A stretch of 64,000 nt of DNA. It comes from Nocardia sp. NBC_00508 (GTDB lineage Bacteria; Actinomycetota; Actinomycetes; Mycobacteriales; Mycobacteriaceae). The notes under the pieces are model-generated. The model did not search any database and was not told the origin of the DNA. It was given only the letters and a program-made list of their open reading frames with translations. Both the position numbers and the translations under genes were made by a program. Of the stretch, positions 18,598 to 27,228 are shown piece by piece (positions within the stretch are counted from its first letter, which is position 1; each line of letters begins with the position of its first letter). The stretch spans positions 3,348,001 to 3,412,000 of the forward strand of contig NZ_CP107852.1 in assembly GCF_036346875.1 (NCBI RefSeq). Reading direction: 5' to 3'.

Positions 18598-19221
18598 ATG
18601 GCGATCGATGACCACCCCGGCGGCGTCAACCTGTCCAAGGTGACGCTGTCGAAGGCGACGCCGAGCATCAACCTGACCAAGCCGGGCGAACAGCAGGGCA
18701 CCATGCGGGTGAACCTGAACTGGTCGAGCGGGTCCAAGGGATTCTTCCGCCGTGCCAAACCCGTCGATCTGGACCTCGGCTGTTTGTACGAGCTGTCCAA
18801 CGGCGCCAAGGGTGTCGTGCAGGCGATCGGTCACAACTTCGGCGCGCTGGACGTCGAGCCCTACATCAAACTGGACGGCGACGATCGCAGCGGTTCGGCC
18901 ACCGGCGGCGAGAACATGCACATCAACCTCGCCCGGCCCGAGCTGTTCCGCCGCATCCTGATCTTCGCCTTCATCTACCAGGGCGTGCCCAATTGGGCCG
19001 CCGCCGACGGCGTGGTGACGCTCTCCCCCACGGCCGGCCCGCAGATCGAGGTTCGGCTCGACTCTCCCGTGGACGGTGCCCGCTCGTGTGCCATCGCCCT
19101 GCTACAGAACCAGGGCGCCGGGATCACCGTGCACCGGGAGGTGCACTACGTCAACGGCGCCCAACGCGAGATCGACCAGGCCTACCAGTGGGGCATGCAG
19201 TGGCACAGCGCGCGCAAGTAG
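18598..19221 (+). CDS. TerA/TerD-superfamily protein
   Basis: 207 residues from ATG 18598 with AGAGGGGGA about eight bases upstream; the open frame extends back through the terminator to 18556 and that start is unlikely. It opens with GGVNLSKVTLSKATPSINL, has DLDLGCLYELSNGAKGVVQAIG, and LDGDDRSGSATGGENMHINL, the diagnostic features of TerA-type tellurium resistance proteins (a TerD-related fold). It ends in AYQWGMQWHSARK. It completes the plus-strand Ter set. Confidence 0.82.
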   Translation: MAIDDHPGGVNLSKVTLSKATPSINLTKPGEQQGTMRVNLNWSSGSKGFFRRAKPVDLDLGCLYELSNGAKGVVQAIGHNFGALDVEPYIKLDGDDRSGSATGGENMHINLARPELFRRILIFAFIYQGVPNWAAADGVVTLSPTAGPQIEVRLDSPVDGARSCAIALLQNQGAGITVHREVHYVNGAQREIDQAYQWGMQWHSARK

Positions 19222-19300
19222 GTCGGTGCGCCTTCGGCGCGGGCAGCCGTGCCAGCCACCGCACCGAGACCGCCGCCGTCCGGGCCTGGCGCAGCGGACT

Positions 19301-20692
19301 CTAGGAAACTGGAACAAGATCACTGGGGTCGGACCGCGGCGCCGTCGGCCGCACTGATCGGTACCCGCGCGGCAGCGCCCACAGGAACACGAAGAACAGC
19401 ACAACCAGCAGGCTCGCGCGCCCCCACACACCGAATTGGACGATGCTCTGCATCAGCTCGACCGAGGTGCCCGACCCCATCGAGTAGAAGTAGCGGAACA
19501 CCCCGATCCCGATAGCCGCGTCGGCGACGAGATAACCACCGATCAGCCACCACGGCACCTCGAGCAGCACCAGGAACGGCACCAGCCACAGGGTGTACTG
19601 CGGCGAATGCACCTTGTGAAACAACAGGAATCCACACAGCATCGCGCCGCTCACCCCGACCCACGGGAAAACGCCGGTCACCACGTATCTCCGCCAGCCG
19701 AGCCACATGGCCAGCGCAAAGGCCGCGAGTACCAGCATCGGGGAGACGATCGACACCACCTGCTGGAACGACGCCTCGCCCGCGATGTCATGCGTGAACA
19801 TGGGCCGAAGTCCCCAGTACCAAATGGAATTCGTGGTGATGTCGGCTTGGCGCAGCTGCTGGAAGGTGATCGACGCGCGCCAGCCCTCGTAACCCGCCAG
19901 CGCGAACGGCAGGTTCACCACGACGACGGTGCCGACTGCCGCGGCCGCGGTGAGCAGCGCACCGCGGACATCCAAACCGCGACCGGACTCATCCTTGTGG
20001 CGTTCGACGCCCCCGGTGAGCACATACGCCAGCAACGGAAGCACGAAGATCCCCGGGTAAAGCTTGAGACAGAATCCGAGAGCGAGTAAGACCGCGGCCG
20101 CAATCCCCCTGCTGCGCAAGGAAAAGCGGGGCAGCGCGCCTACCACGTAGACGGCCGCGACCGCCGTGAACACCACCGGGAGCTCCCAGTTGTGGAAGGC
20201 GTACAGCACCAGCGGCGGACCAGCCGCCCACAGCAGGGCGGCGCCTCCGGCCAGCCGGGCCAACATCCACGCCGTCAGCAGTGCGAACGGCACCAGCAGC
20301 AGGGCGGAGTACCGCAGGAACTCGGCGTCGTTGTCCGCGCCGATCGCCCCGAGCCACATCAGCACCCCGCTGAGCACCGGATACTCCACCGCCCCGCCGA
20401 CCAGCGCGCCGTCCTCGGTGATGCCGCCACTCACATAGGGGAAGACATGCTCGTTGATGTCTCGGCCGAGCCAGAGGAATTGGATATCCGAATAGCAGAC
20501 GTCCCTATCCTTGATGACGTCGAAGACCCTGCTGCGGCCGTCCTGATCGAACGGCGCCCCCGCGCAGCGCGCCTTGTTCACATATGCCAAGGCTAGGGTG
20601 AGGCCGCACAGCAGCACCACCACCGCGGCCAACGCCGCGGAGCGTCGCACACGGCCCGCGGGCAGGTCGCGGGCGGCGAGTCCGGTCGGCAT
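19301..20692 (-). CDS. GT87-family membrane glycosyltransferase (Rv0051-like position)
   Basis: 463 residues from ATG 20692 with about 10-11 membrane segments. It has EYPVLSG (about 110-116), CLKLYPGIFVLP and HSPQYTLWLVP, the pattern of GT87/DUF2029 polyprenyl-phosphosugar transferases. It lies immediately upstream of, and divergent from, rpsF-ssb-rpsR-rplI. In Mycobacterium tuberculosis the same gene order carries the GT87-like membrane protein Rv0051 before rpsF, so I read this as its counterpart, though here it is inverted. Its sugar and acceptor are unknown. It converges on the terA-like gene. Confidence 0.83.
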   Translation of the reverse strand: MPTGLAARDLPAGRVRRSAALAAVVVLLCGLTLALAYVNKARCAGAPFDQDGRSRVFDVIKDRDVCYSDIQFLWLGRDINEHVFPYVSGGITEDGALVGGAVEYPVLSGVLMWLGAIGADNDAEFLRYSALLLVPFALLTAWMLARLAGGAALLWAAGPPLVLYAFHNWELPVVFTAVAAVYVVGALPRFSLRSRGIAAAVLLALGFCLKLYPGIFVLPLLAYVLTGGVERHKDESGRGLDVRGALLTAAAAVGTVVVVNLPFALAGYEGWRASITFQQLRQADITTNSIWYWGLRPMFTHDIAGEASFQQVVSIVSPMLVLAAFALAMWLGWRRYVVTGVFPWVGVSGAMLCGFLLFHKVHSPQYTLWLVPFLVLLEVPWWLIGGYLVADAAIGIGVFRYFYSMGSGTSVELMQSIVQFGVWGRASLLVVLFFVFLWALPRGYRSVRPTAPRSDPSDLVPVS

Positions 20693-20839
20693 GGAACCAC
20701 CCTAAGCGGCCCCGCCAGACCATGCCGGTGTACCCCGACAAATACCCGCTCATGTAGCCTTGTCGGGTTGCTGACGCAACGACCCTCCTGCCACGGACCG
20801 TCCGTGGCCGTTTCCTAGTCCACAGGAGGTGATTGGTCC

Positions 20840-21127
20840 GTGCGTCATTACGAAGTGATGGTCATCCTCGATCCGAGCCTGGACGAGCGCACTGTTGGTC
20901 CGTCGCTGGACAACCTGCTCAGTGTCGTTCGCACCGAGGGCGGCAAGATCGACAAGGTCGATATCTGGGGCCGCCGCCGGCTCGCCTACGAGATCGCCAA
21001 GCATGCCGAGGGCATCTACGCCGTGGTCGACCTGACCGCCGAGCCCGCCACGGTGAGCGAACTCGACCGCCAGCTCGGTCTCAACGAGTCGGTGCTGCGC
21101 ACCAAGGTTCTGCGCCACGACAAGTAG
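20840..21127 (+). CDS. rpsF: 30S ribosomal protein S6
   Basis: 95 residues from GTG 20840, with AGGAGGT upstream. It matches S6 over the whole length: [16 protein letters not shown] start, [18 protein letters not shown], ending [12 protein letters not shown]6 binds 16S rRNA in the platform as a partner of S18, encoded two genes on. It is the first gene of the rpsF-ssb-rpsR-rplI operon. Confidence 0.97.
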   Translation: MRHYEVMVILDPSLDERTVGPSLDNLLSVVRTEGGKIDKVDIWGRRRLAYEIAKHAEGIYAVVDLTAEPATVSELDRQLGLNESVLRTKVLRHDK

Positions 21128-21215
21128 TCCGGCAACCCTCGTTTGCGTCGGAGCCTGTGCCTAGGCTCTAGCGCAACAGCGAGACGCGGACTGCACACCG
21201 AGCAGGAGGAACCAC

Positions 21216-21752
21216 ATGGCAGGCGACACGGTCATCACCGTCATCGGAAATCTGACGGCCGACCCGGAGCTTCGATTCACACCGGCGGGGCAGGCGGTGG
21301 CGAATTTCACCGTCGCGTCGACCCCCCGGGTGTTCGACCGTAATTCGAATGAATGGAAAGACGGCGAAGCGCTGTTCCTGCGCTGCAATATCTGGCGCGA
21401 AGCCGCGGAGAATGCCGCCGAAAGCCTGACCAGAGGTTCTCGTGTCATCGTGAGCGGACGGCTCAAGCAGCGCTCCTACGAAACCCGCGAGGGCGAGAAG
21501 CGCACGGTCGTCGAGCTCGAGGTCGATGAGGTCGGCCCCTCGCTGCGCTATGCCACCGCGAAGGTCAACAAGACCAGCCGCGGCGGTGGTGGCGGCGGCT
21601 TCGGGTCCGGCGGCAGCGGCGGTGGCAACTACGCCTCCTCCGGTGGTGGCGGTGGGCGTTCCGGCGGTGCCGAGGACGACCCTTGGGGCAGTGCGCCCGC
21701 GGCCGGCTCCTCCGGGAGCGGCGGCCGCATGGATGACGAACCGCCGTTCTGA
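21216..21752 (+). CDS. ssb: Single-stranded DNA-binding protein
   Basis: 178 residues with AGGAGGA before the ATG. The N-terminal OB fold ([43 protein letters not shown]) spans about 110 residues. A glycine/serine-rich tail follows, and the acidic C-terminal tip is DDEPPF, the peptide that docks replication and repair partners. It acts at the replication fork with the DnaB helicase encoded 1.4 kb downstream. Confidence 0.97.
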   Translation: MAGDTVITVIGNLTADPELRFTPAGQAVANFTVASTPRVFDRNSNEWKDGEALFLRCNIWREAAENAAESLTRGSRVIVSGRLKQRSYETREGEKRTVVELEVDEVGPSLRYATAKVNKTSRGGGGGGFGSGGSGGGNYASSGGGGGRSGGAEDDPWGSAPAAGSSGSGGRMDDEPPF

Positions 21753-21809
21753 GAACGGCCACACCGGCCCGCATGATCCGGGCCATCAATGATTACGGAG
21801 TACACGACC

Positions 21810-22061
21810 ATGCCTAAGGCGCCCGCGCGCGAAAAGGTGCTCAAGAAGAAGGCCTGCGCTTTCTGCAAGGAGAGCAAGACCGGAACCGTTTCGATCGATT
21901 ACAAGGACACAACGCTGCTGCGCAAGTACGTCAGCGACCGGGGCAAGATCCGTGCCCGCCGTGTCACCGGCAACTGCGTGCAGCATCAGCGCGATATCGC
22001 GGTTGCGGTCAAGAACTCGCGTGAGGTCGCTCTGCTGCCTTACGTGTCGACGGCTCGCTGA
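21810..22061 (+). CDS. rpsR: 30S ribosomal protein S18
   Basis: 83 residues from ATG 21810 (GGAG upstream); an in-frame TTG or ATT start earlier would only add a spurious leader. It has the S18 core: [27 protein letters not shown] and [24 protein letters not shown]. The CxxC pair plus the later cysteine mark it as a zinc-binding (C+) version, which in these bacteria can be exchanged for a cysteine-free paralogue under zinc shortage. Confidence 0.96.
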   Translation: MPKAPAREKVLKKKACAFCKESKTGTVSIDYKDTTLLRKYVSDRGKIRARRVTGNCVQHQRDIAVAVKNSREVALLPYVSTAR

Positions 22062-22078
22062 GAAAGGGAGGCACGCAA

Positions 22079-22531
22079 ATGAAGTTGATTCTGACTGCTG
22101 ATGTGGACAACCTCGGCGCCCCCGGCGACACCGTGGAGGTGAAGGACGGTTACGGCCGCAACTACCTGCTGCCGCGCGGCCTGGCGATTGTGGCCAGCCG
22201 GGGCGCGCAGAAGCAGGTCGAGGGCATCCGCCGGTCACAGGAGGCCCGCCGCGTCCGCGACCTGGATCACGCCAATGAGCTGAAGCAGGCCGTCGAGGGC
22301 TTGGATTCGGTCTCGCTGAGCGTGAAGACCGCGGGCACCGGCAAGCTGTTCGGCTCGGTGACCCAGTCGGACGTCGCGGCCGCGATCAAGTCGGCGGGCG
22401 GGCCCGTCATCGACAAGCGCAGCATCGAGCTGCCGAAAGCGCACATCAAGACGACCGGCAAGCACGCCGTCGTTGTGCACCTGCACCCGGATGTGGTGGC
22501 GAAGTTCGACCTGACGGTCACCGCCGCCTGA
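22079..22531 (+). CDS. rplI: 50S ribosomal protein L9
   Basis: 150 residues, full-length L9: the N-terminal rRNA-binding domain ([33 protein letters not shown]), the long connecting helix, then the C-terminal domain ending [21 protein letters not shown] precedes the start by eight bases and the gene follows rpsR by 17 bases. It ends the ribosomal operon, with a hairpin terminator after it. Confidence 0.97.
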   Translation: MKLILTADVDNLGAPGDTVEVKDGYGRNYLLPRGLAIVASRGAQKQVEGIRRSQEARRVRDLDHANELKQAVEGLDSVSLSVKTAGTGKLFGSVTQSDVAAAIKSAGGPVIDKRSIELPKAHIKTTGKHAVVVHLHPDVVAKFDLTVTAA

Positions 22532-22550
22532 TTCAGGCATCCGTCGAGGG

Positions 22551-22576
22551 CCACTCCCGTGTTCACGCGGGAGTGG
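22551..22576 (+). terminator. Hairpin terminator after rplI
   Basis: CCACTCCCG and CGGGAGTGG pair perfectly and the stem extends by two pairs to a TTCA loop. It begins 20 bases after the rplI stop and has no U tract. Confidence 0.75.
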
Positions 22577-23156
22577 TCCCGGCTGTGCCGTGTTGCCCTT
22601 ACAAACAAATAGCTAATTGTTTGCCGAATGGGAGAAGAGTCATTCGGGACAATCTGGGCCGCTCATTACCTCGTGCCGGAGGATCGGTTTTCCGCCCTGT
22701 GGATTACCGGGCGAAACCAACCGTCCGCACTGTGATTCAAGTCATATACACCTCACGTGCTGTTAACCCAACACGCCCGGCTGTTCAACTTCGCCGACAC
22801 GCCGGAACTTCATTAATCCACACGTGGAGAAACACGGAAGTCTGTGTTTATCTGCGCGTTTGACCCCGCGTACCTGGGTTTTCCCCAAGTTGTACACAGG
22901 GGGTGCACATCGTTAGGTGAACTTTCCCCAAGTTATCCACAGCTCCGTGCACAGTCCGGTTTGGCGGGCGCCCGTCGGGTCGCCTAGGTTCTTCGCATCG
23001 CCATGTGCGCACCGCCCCGGAGAGCGCGCGCGGGCGGGTGCCGCAGCGGTAGCTGGACCCCTGGTCAGCGGCGGTGGCGAACGTGTCGGTGCCCGGGGGT
23101 AGAACGAGTCAACAGGGTGGAACCCGGTCGTGGGGTAGAGAGGACGGTCGAGTCTG
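22577..23156 (+). other. Long A+T-richer leader between rplI and dnaB
   Basis: 580 bases with no supported gene. The first part (22600-22870) is clearly richer in A and T than its surroundings and contains scattered DnaA-box-like sequences annotated separately. The second part (22960-23150) returns to high GC. It must hold the dnaB promoter. A near-repeat of TTCCCCAAGTT followed by CACA occurs at 22881-22898 and 22924-22941. I see no tRNA, ncRNA fold or riboswitch that I can name. Confidence 0.6.
22698..22941. promoter_or_regulatory. Four DnaA-box-like 9-mers upstream of dnaB
   Basis: TTATCCACA at 22933-22941 is an exact classical DnaA box. TTGTACACA (22890-22898) differs by one base from the actinobacterial TTGTCCACA. 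TAATCCACA occurs at 22814-22822 and, on the other strand, at 22698-22706, each one base from the classical box. The grouping suggests DnaA control of dnaB or a DnaA-sequestering site. A replication origin is unlikely because dnaA and dnaN are not adjacent. Confidence 0.5.
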
Positions 23157-25751
23157 GTGACAGCCACCGATGACCGCGGGCACACGGATTTCCCACCCGA
23201 ACCCCCCGGCGAAGACTTCGGCCGCCAACCTCCGCACGACATGGCCGCCGAGCAGTCCGTGCTCGGCGGCATGCTGCTCAGCAAAGACGCCATCGCCGAC
23301 GTGGTCGAGGTGCTCCGTCCCGGCGATTTCTACCGTCCCGCCCACCAGGCCGTCTACGACACGATCCTCGATCTGTACGGTCGTGGCGAACCGGCTGACC
23401 CGGTCACCGTCGCCGCTGGGCTGGACCGCCGTGGCGAACTGAAACGCATCGGCGGCGCACCGTATCTGGTCACGCTCACCCAAACCGTGCCAACGGCCGC
23501 CAACGCCGGCTACTACGCCGAAATCGTCGCGGAGAAAGCTATTTTGCGCCGCCTGGTTGAGGCGGGCACCCGCATCGTCCAGTACGGCTACGCCGGCGCC
23601 GACGGCCAGGACGTCGCCGAGGTCGTCGACCGCGCCCAAGCCGAGGTCTACGAGGTCACCGAGCGTCGCACCAGCGAAGACTTCCTCCCGCTCGAGGAAC
23701 TGCTCCAGCCGACGATGGACGAGATCGACTCCATCGCCAGCCGCGGCGGCATCTCCCTCGGCGTCCCGACCGGCTTCACCGAACTCGACGAGGTCACCAA
23801 CGGCCTCCACCCAGGCCAAATGATCATCGTCGCGGCCAGGCCCGGAGTGGGTAAAGCGCTGGCGTTGGACACGCCGCTGCCCACGCCTACCGGCTGGACC
23901 ACGATGGGTGAGGTCCGCGTCGGCGACGACTTGCTGGATGCCGACGGCTTTCCCACCCGCGTCGTGGCAGCCACCGAGGTAATTTCCGGACGTCCCTGCT
24001 ACGAAGTCGAGTTCTCCGACGGCTCTGTGCTCGTCGCGGACGAACAGCACCAGTGGCTCACCGAGACGAGAGCGTCCCGCCGATCGAAGCGGATTGTCGC
24101 CGAGGTGCGGACCACCGCCGAGATCGCACGCACGTTGCGATGCGACACGGCCGACCGCAGGCTCAATCACTCGGTCACCAACGCCACTTCGCTTCGGCTA
24201 CCCACCCGCATGTTGCCGGTGCCGCCCTACACGCTGGGCGCGTGGCTCGGCGACGGAACGTCGGCGGCCGCACAGCTCACTTGTGCCGACCCGGAGATAG
24301 TCGTGCGCATCGAGGCGGAGGGGATCGTCGCCGTGCCGTCGCAGTCGGCGCGGCTGCGTTACCAGCTCCAGTTGCCTGCTGATGAGCCGATCACCGCTCG
24401 TGGGTGCGTAGTGTGTGGACGGGAATTCGTACCCTTCACCAGCGAGGTCCGCACCTGCGGGCGCTCCTGTGGCGGCAGGGCACGGTTCTATTCGGCTCCT
24501 GTTCCCGCGCCCCGCTGCCCGAATTGCGGGGAGCGGTCGATCGGCTTGCGTCTGTGCCAAAAATGCCGAAACACCGTAGGCAGTGTGCAGGCGCGTCTGC
24601 AGACGCTCGGCGTACTGGGGAACAAACACATCCCGGTCGACTACCTTCGGGCCTCCGAATCGCAGCGCCGGGCACTTCTAGCAGGCCTGCTGGACACCGA
24701 CGGCACTGTCACACACGGCGGCTCGGTGCAGTTCAGCGCCACCAACGCACGGCTCGTTCGGGGCGTGCAGGAGCTGATCGTCAGCCTCGGCTATTGCAGC
24801 CAGATCTCCACCAAACGGGTCCGGGGCCGGTCCGAGGAATCGTCCACCGCGTACACCATCACGTTCGCCACCGACGACGAGGTTTTCGGCCTGTACCGAA
24901 AGGCTCTGCTGCACAAAGAACGACGTGCCAGCCGCAGCACCGTGCGATCGAACTCACGCTTCATCGTCGACGTGCGCCGGATCGACAGCGTTCCGGTGCG
25001 CTGCGTCGAAGTGGACAACGCCGATCACCTTTATCTGGCAGGCCGCTCGATGATCCCGACGCATAATTCCACGCTGGGAATGGATTTCATGCGCAGTTGC
25101 TCGATCAAGCATGGCTTGGCGAGCGTTATCTTCTCGTTGGAGATGAGCCGTACTGAGATCGTCATGCGGCTGCTGTCGGCCGAGGCCAAGATCAAGCTCG
25201 GCGATATGCGGTCCGGGCGGATGAGTGACGACGACTGGACCAAACTGGCGCGGCGGATGAGTGAGATCAGCGAAGCACCGCTGTTCGTGGATGATTCGCC
25301 GAACCTGACCATGATGGAAATCCGGGCGAAAGCCCGGCGACTCAAACAGCGCCACGATCTCAAACTCGTTGTGGTGGATTACCTCCAGCTGATGACCTCC
25401 GGCAAGAAGGTCGAATCCCGCCAGCAGGAAGTCTCGGACTTCTCCCGAAACCTGAAGCTGCTGGCGAAGGAACTCGAAGTCCCCGTGGTCGCGATCAGCC
25501 AGCTCAACCGAGGTCCCGAACAGCGAACCGACAAGCGGCCGATGGTGTCCGATCTCCGCGAGTCCGGAAGTTTGGAACAGGATGCGGACATGGTGATCCT
25601 GCTACATCGGCCGGATGCCTTCGAACGCGACGACCCGCGAGGCGGCGAGGCCGACCTGATTCTCGGTAAGCACCGCAATGGGCCGACCGCGACGATCACC
25701 GTCGCACATCAACTGCATCTGTCGCGATTCGTGGATATGGCTCGCGGCTGA
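23157..25751 (+). CDS. dnaB: Replicative DNA helicase DnaB, interrupted by an intein
   Basis: 864-residue precursor from GTG 23157. Residues 1-233 and 638-864 form a 460-residue DnaB: the N-terminal domain (PPHDMAAEQSVLGGML), the RecA-like motor with Walker A split as GVGK/STLG, Walker B LVVVDYLQLM, and the DnaB signature (SDLRESGSLEQDADMVILLHR). Residues 234-637 are an intein that must be spliced out to rebuild the ATP site. The mature protein is the hexameric fork helicase. Gene position after rpsF-ssb-rpsR-rplI matches mycobacteria. The second intein site known in mycobacterial DnaB, in the later H4 loop, is empty here. Confidence 0.96.
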   Translation: MTATDDRGHTDFPPEPPGEDFGRQPPHDMAAEQSVLGGMLLSKDAIADVVEVLRPGDFYRPAHQAVYDTILDLYGRGEPADPVTVAAGLDRRGELKRIGGAPYLVTLTQTVPTAANAGYYAEIVAEKAILRRLVEAGTRIVQYGYAGADGQDVAEVVDRAQAEVYEVTERRTSEDFLPLEELLQPTMDEIDSIASRGGISLGVPTGFTELDEVTNGLHPGQMIIVAARPGVGKALALDTPLPTPTGWTTMGEVRVGDDLLDADGFPTRVVAATEVISGRPCYEVEFSDGSVLVADEQHQWLTETRASRRSKRIVAEVRTTAEIARTLRCDTADRRLNHSVTNATSLRLPTRMLPVPPYTLGAWLGDGTSAAAQLTCADPEIVVRIEAEGIVAVPSQSARLRYQLQLPADEPITARGCVVCGREFVPFTSEVRTCGRSCGGRARFYSAPVPAPRCPNCGERSIGLRLCQKCRNTVGSVQARLQTLGVLGNKHIPVDYLRASESQRRALLAGLLDTDGTVTHGGSVQFSATNARLVRGVQELIVSLGYCSQISTKRVRGRSEESSTAYTITFATDDEVFGLYRKALLHKERRASRSTVRSNSRFIVDVRRIDSVPVRCVEVDNADHLYLAGRSMIPTHNSTLGMDFMRSCSIKHGLASVIFSLEMSRTEIVMRLLSAEAKIKLGDMRSGRMSDDDWTKLARRMSEISEAPLFVDDSPNLTMMEIRAKARRLKQRHDLKLVVVDYLQLMTSGKKVESRQQEVSDFSRNLKLLAKELEVPVVAISQLNRGPEQRTDKRPMVSDLRESGSLEQDADMVILLHRPDAFERDDPRGGEADLILGKHRNGPTATITVAHQLHLSRFVDMARG
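23856..25067 (+). other. Class 3 intein with LAGLIDADG endonuclease inside dnaB
   Basis: 404 codons between Lys and Ser of Walker A. It begins with Ala instead of Cys/Ser and ends PTHN before Ser+1. The class 3 WCT set is present: Trp at intein residue 67 (ADEQHQW), Cys at 383 (VRCVEV) and Thr at 402 (PTHN), so splicing should start by attack from the internal Cys. The endonuclease has both LAGLIDADG helices, LGAWLGDG (precursor 360-367) and LAGLLDTDG (508-516), each keeping its catalytic Asp. Between them, residues 417-470 hold four cysteine pairs (CVVC, CGRSC, CPNC, CQKC) that look like two zinc ribbons. By comparison, the Mycobacterium smegmatis P-loop intein is a mini-intein. Confidence 0.92.
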
Positions 25752-25800
25752 GATCGACCCATGGGTCCACGGATGAAGTTCGTGACTCGGGACCTGGATC

Positions 25801-26211
25801 TCAGTCGAGTACGGCGAACGCCTCGACCTCGACGAGCACGTCGGGCTCGAACAGGTAGTCGACGCCGATCGCCGACACAGGCGGCAACGGCCGCGGTATG
25901 CCGAGTTCGTCTGCGACGCGCTCGATACCTGCGATGAAGTCGTCGTACTTGTCCGGGGTCCAGTGGGTGACGAAGAACCGGAGGCGTACGACGTCGGCGA
26001 AGCTCGCTCCGGCGCCGGCCAGGCCGCGTGCCGTGTTGCGCAGTGCGTGCGCGACCTGGCCGGTGAGGTCATCTGTCGCGACAGGGTTGCCCTCGGCGTC
26101 GCGCGCGATCTGACCGGCCACGTGCACCTGGCGAGTACCCGTGCTGATCGAAACATGGTGGTACGGAACGGGAGCGAACATGCCCTCCGGGGTCAGCAGC
26201 TGCACTGCCAT
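25801..26211 (-). CDS. RidA-family protein
   Basis: 136 residues from ATG 26211, with AAGGGA nine bases upstream; the frame is open to 26229. It has the RidA/YjgF pattern: HVSISTGTRQVHVAGQIARD, a mid section with VVRLRFFVTHW, and the end VSAIGVDYLFEPDVLVEVEAFAVL. Family members deaminate reactive enamines/imines or act as substrate-specific hydrolases; the usual active-site arginine of true RidA near the C-terminal R-VE motif is not clear here, so the activity may differ. It is divergent from an HxlR regulator, which probably controls it. Confidence 0.82.
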   Translation of the reverse strand: MAVQLLTPEGMFAPVPYHHVSISTGTRQVHVAGQIARDAEGNPVATDDLTGQVAHALRNTARGLAGAGASFADVVRLRFFVTHWTPDKYDDFIAGIERVADELGIPRPLPPVSAIGVDYLFEPDVLVEVEAFAVLD

Positions 26212-26292
26212 GGTGGTGTGTCCCTTCACAGTCAGAGTTGGTATCTGATGTCTACCTGGTACTCGAAGGGAACTTCAACGAGACTAGGTGTC

Positions 26293-26703
26293 ATGCCGGA
26301 AACCGCTCCACGCAGTTCGGACAGCCCGCAGCTCACCGAGCAACATCGCGAGCTGCTCGACCAGGTACTCGACAAGTGGTCGCTGCAGATCCTCGACGCC
26401 CTGTGCGAGCGGCCGTTGCGCTTCAACGAGCTCCGTCGGGCGATCCCGGTCGTGACGCAGAAGCCGCTCACGGCCGCACTGCGGCGCCTGGAGCGCAACG
26501 GGATGGTCGAGCGCATCATTACCAGTACCCGACCTGTCGCGGTCGAGTACCGAATCACGCGGACCGGGAGGTCGTTGCAAGACCTCATCGACGCACTCCT
26601 GCACTGGACCACTGTCACGTTGCCCGCCGTCGAGCGAGCACGTGCGCGCTTCGACGACCAGGTTCGAACTGAAGAAGTGCCATCGCCTTCGCCGCCGAAA
26701 TGA
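26293..26703 (+). CDS. HxlR-family transcriptional regulator
   Basis: 136 residues from ATG 26293. The HxlR winged helix is complete: DKWSLQILDALCERPLRFNELRRAI, KPLTAALRRLERNGMVER, VEYRITRTGRSL. It lacks the cysteine near residue 10-20 that redox-sensing members use, so the signal is probably a ligand. It is divergent from the RidA gene; the 81-base gap holds GGTA and TACC half-sites (26240-26243 and 26253-26256) that could be its operator. Confidence 0.85.
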   Translation: MPETAPRSSDSPQLTEQHRELLDQVLDKWSLQILDALCERPLRFNELRRAIPVVTQKPLTAALRRLERNGMVERIITSTRPVAVEYRITRTGRSLQDLIDALLHWTTVTLPAVERARARFDDQVRTEEVPSPSPPK

Positions 26704-26820
26704 ACAGGCCCTATCAACGGGCGCGAGAAAGTTCGACGGCGGATGTCGAGAACGTCGTCCCGGCTCCGTCCTAGGGGTGAGCGACCAACTAGGGTCGCAA
26801 TTCCCGAAGGGAGAAATGTC

Positions 26821-27228
26821 ATGGCCAAGTACCTGCTCCTCAAGCACTACCGAGGCGCTCCGGCGGCAGTCAACGACGTGCCGATGGACCAGTGGACGCC
26901 CGCCGAGATCGAGGCGCACATGCAGTACATGAACGACTTCGCGGCCCGCCTGGAAGACAGCGGCGAGTTCGTCGACGGCCAGGCCCTGGCGCCAGAGGGC
27001 GCCTGGGTCCGCTATGACGGCGAGGGCAAGCCCCCCGTGACCGACGGCCCGTTCGCGGAGACCAAGGACCTGATCGCGGGCTGGATGATCATCGACGTCG
27101 ACACCTATGAGCGCGCCGTCGAGCTGGCCGGCGAGTTGTCCGCGGCGCCCGGCGCGGGCGGCAAGCCGATCCACGAGTGGCTCGAAGTTCGGCCGTTCCT
27201 GACCGCTGCGCCGACTGTCACCGAGTGA
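26821..27228 (+). CDS. DGPF/YCII-domain protein
   Basis: 135 residues from ATG 26821, with AAGGGAG upstream. It is a YCII-related ferredoxin-like protein with the DGPF signature: VTDGPFAETKDLIAGWMIIDVD (split here as VTDGPFAETKD and LIAGWMIID). These proteins are the usual genetic partners of ECF42 sigma factors. The sigma gene follows with a one-base stop/start overlap (TGATG), so the two are translated together. Its biochemical role is unknown. Confidence 0.85.
   Translation: MAKYLLLKHYRGAPAAVNDVPMDQWTPAEIEAHMQYMNDFAARLEDSGEFVDGQALAPEGAWVRYDGEGKPPVTDGPFAETKDLIAGWMIIDVDTYERAVELAGELSAAPGAGGKPIHEWLEVRPFLTAAPTVTE

Noticed and set aside
22698..22941. Chromosomal origin of replication
   Set aside because: DnaA-box-like sites are present but dnaA, dnaN and the expected box density are absent, and the site sits in front of dnaB, so a regulatory role is more likely.
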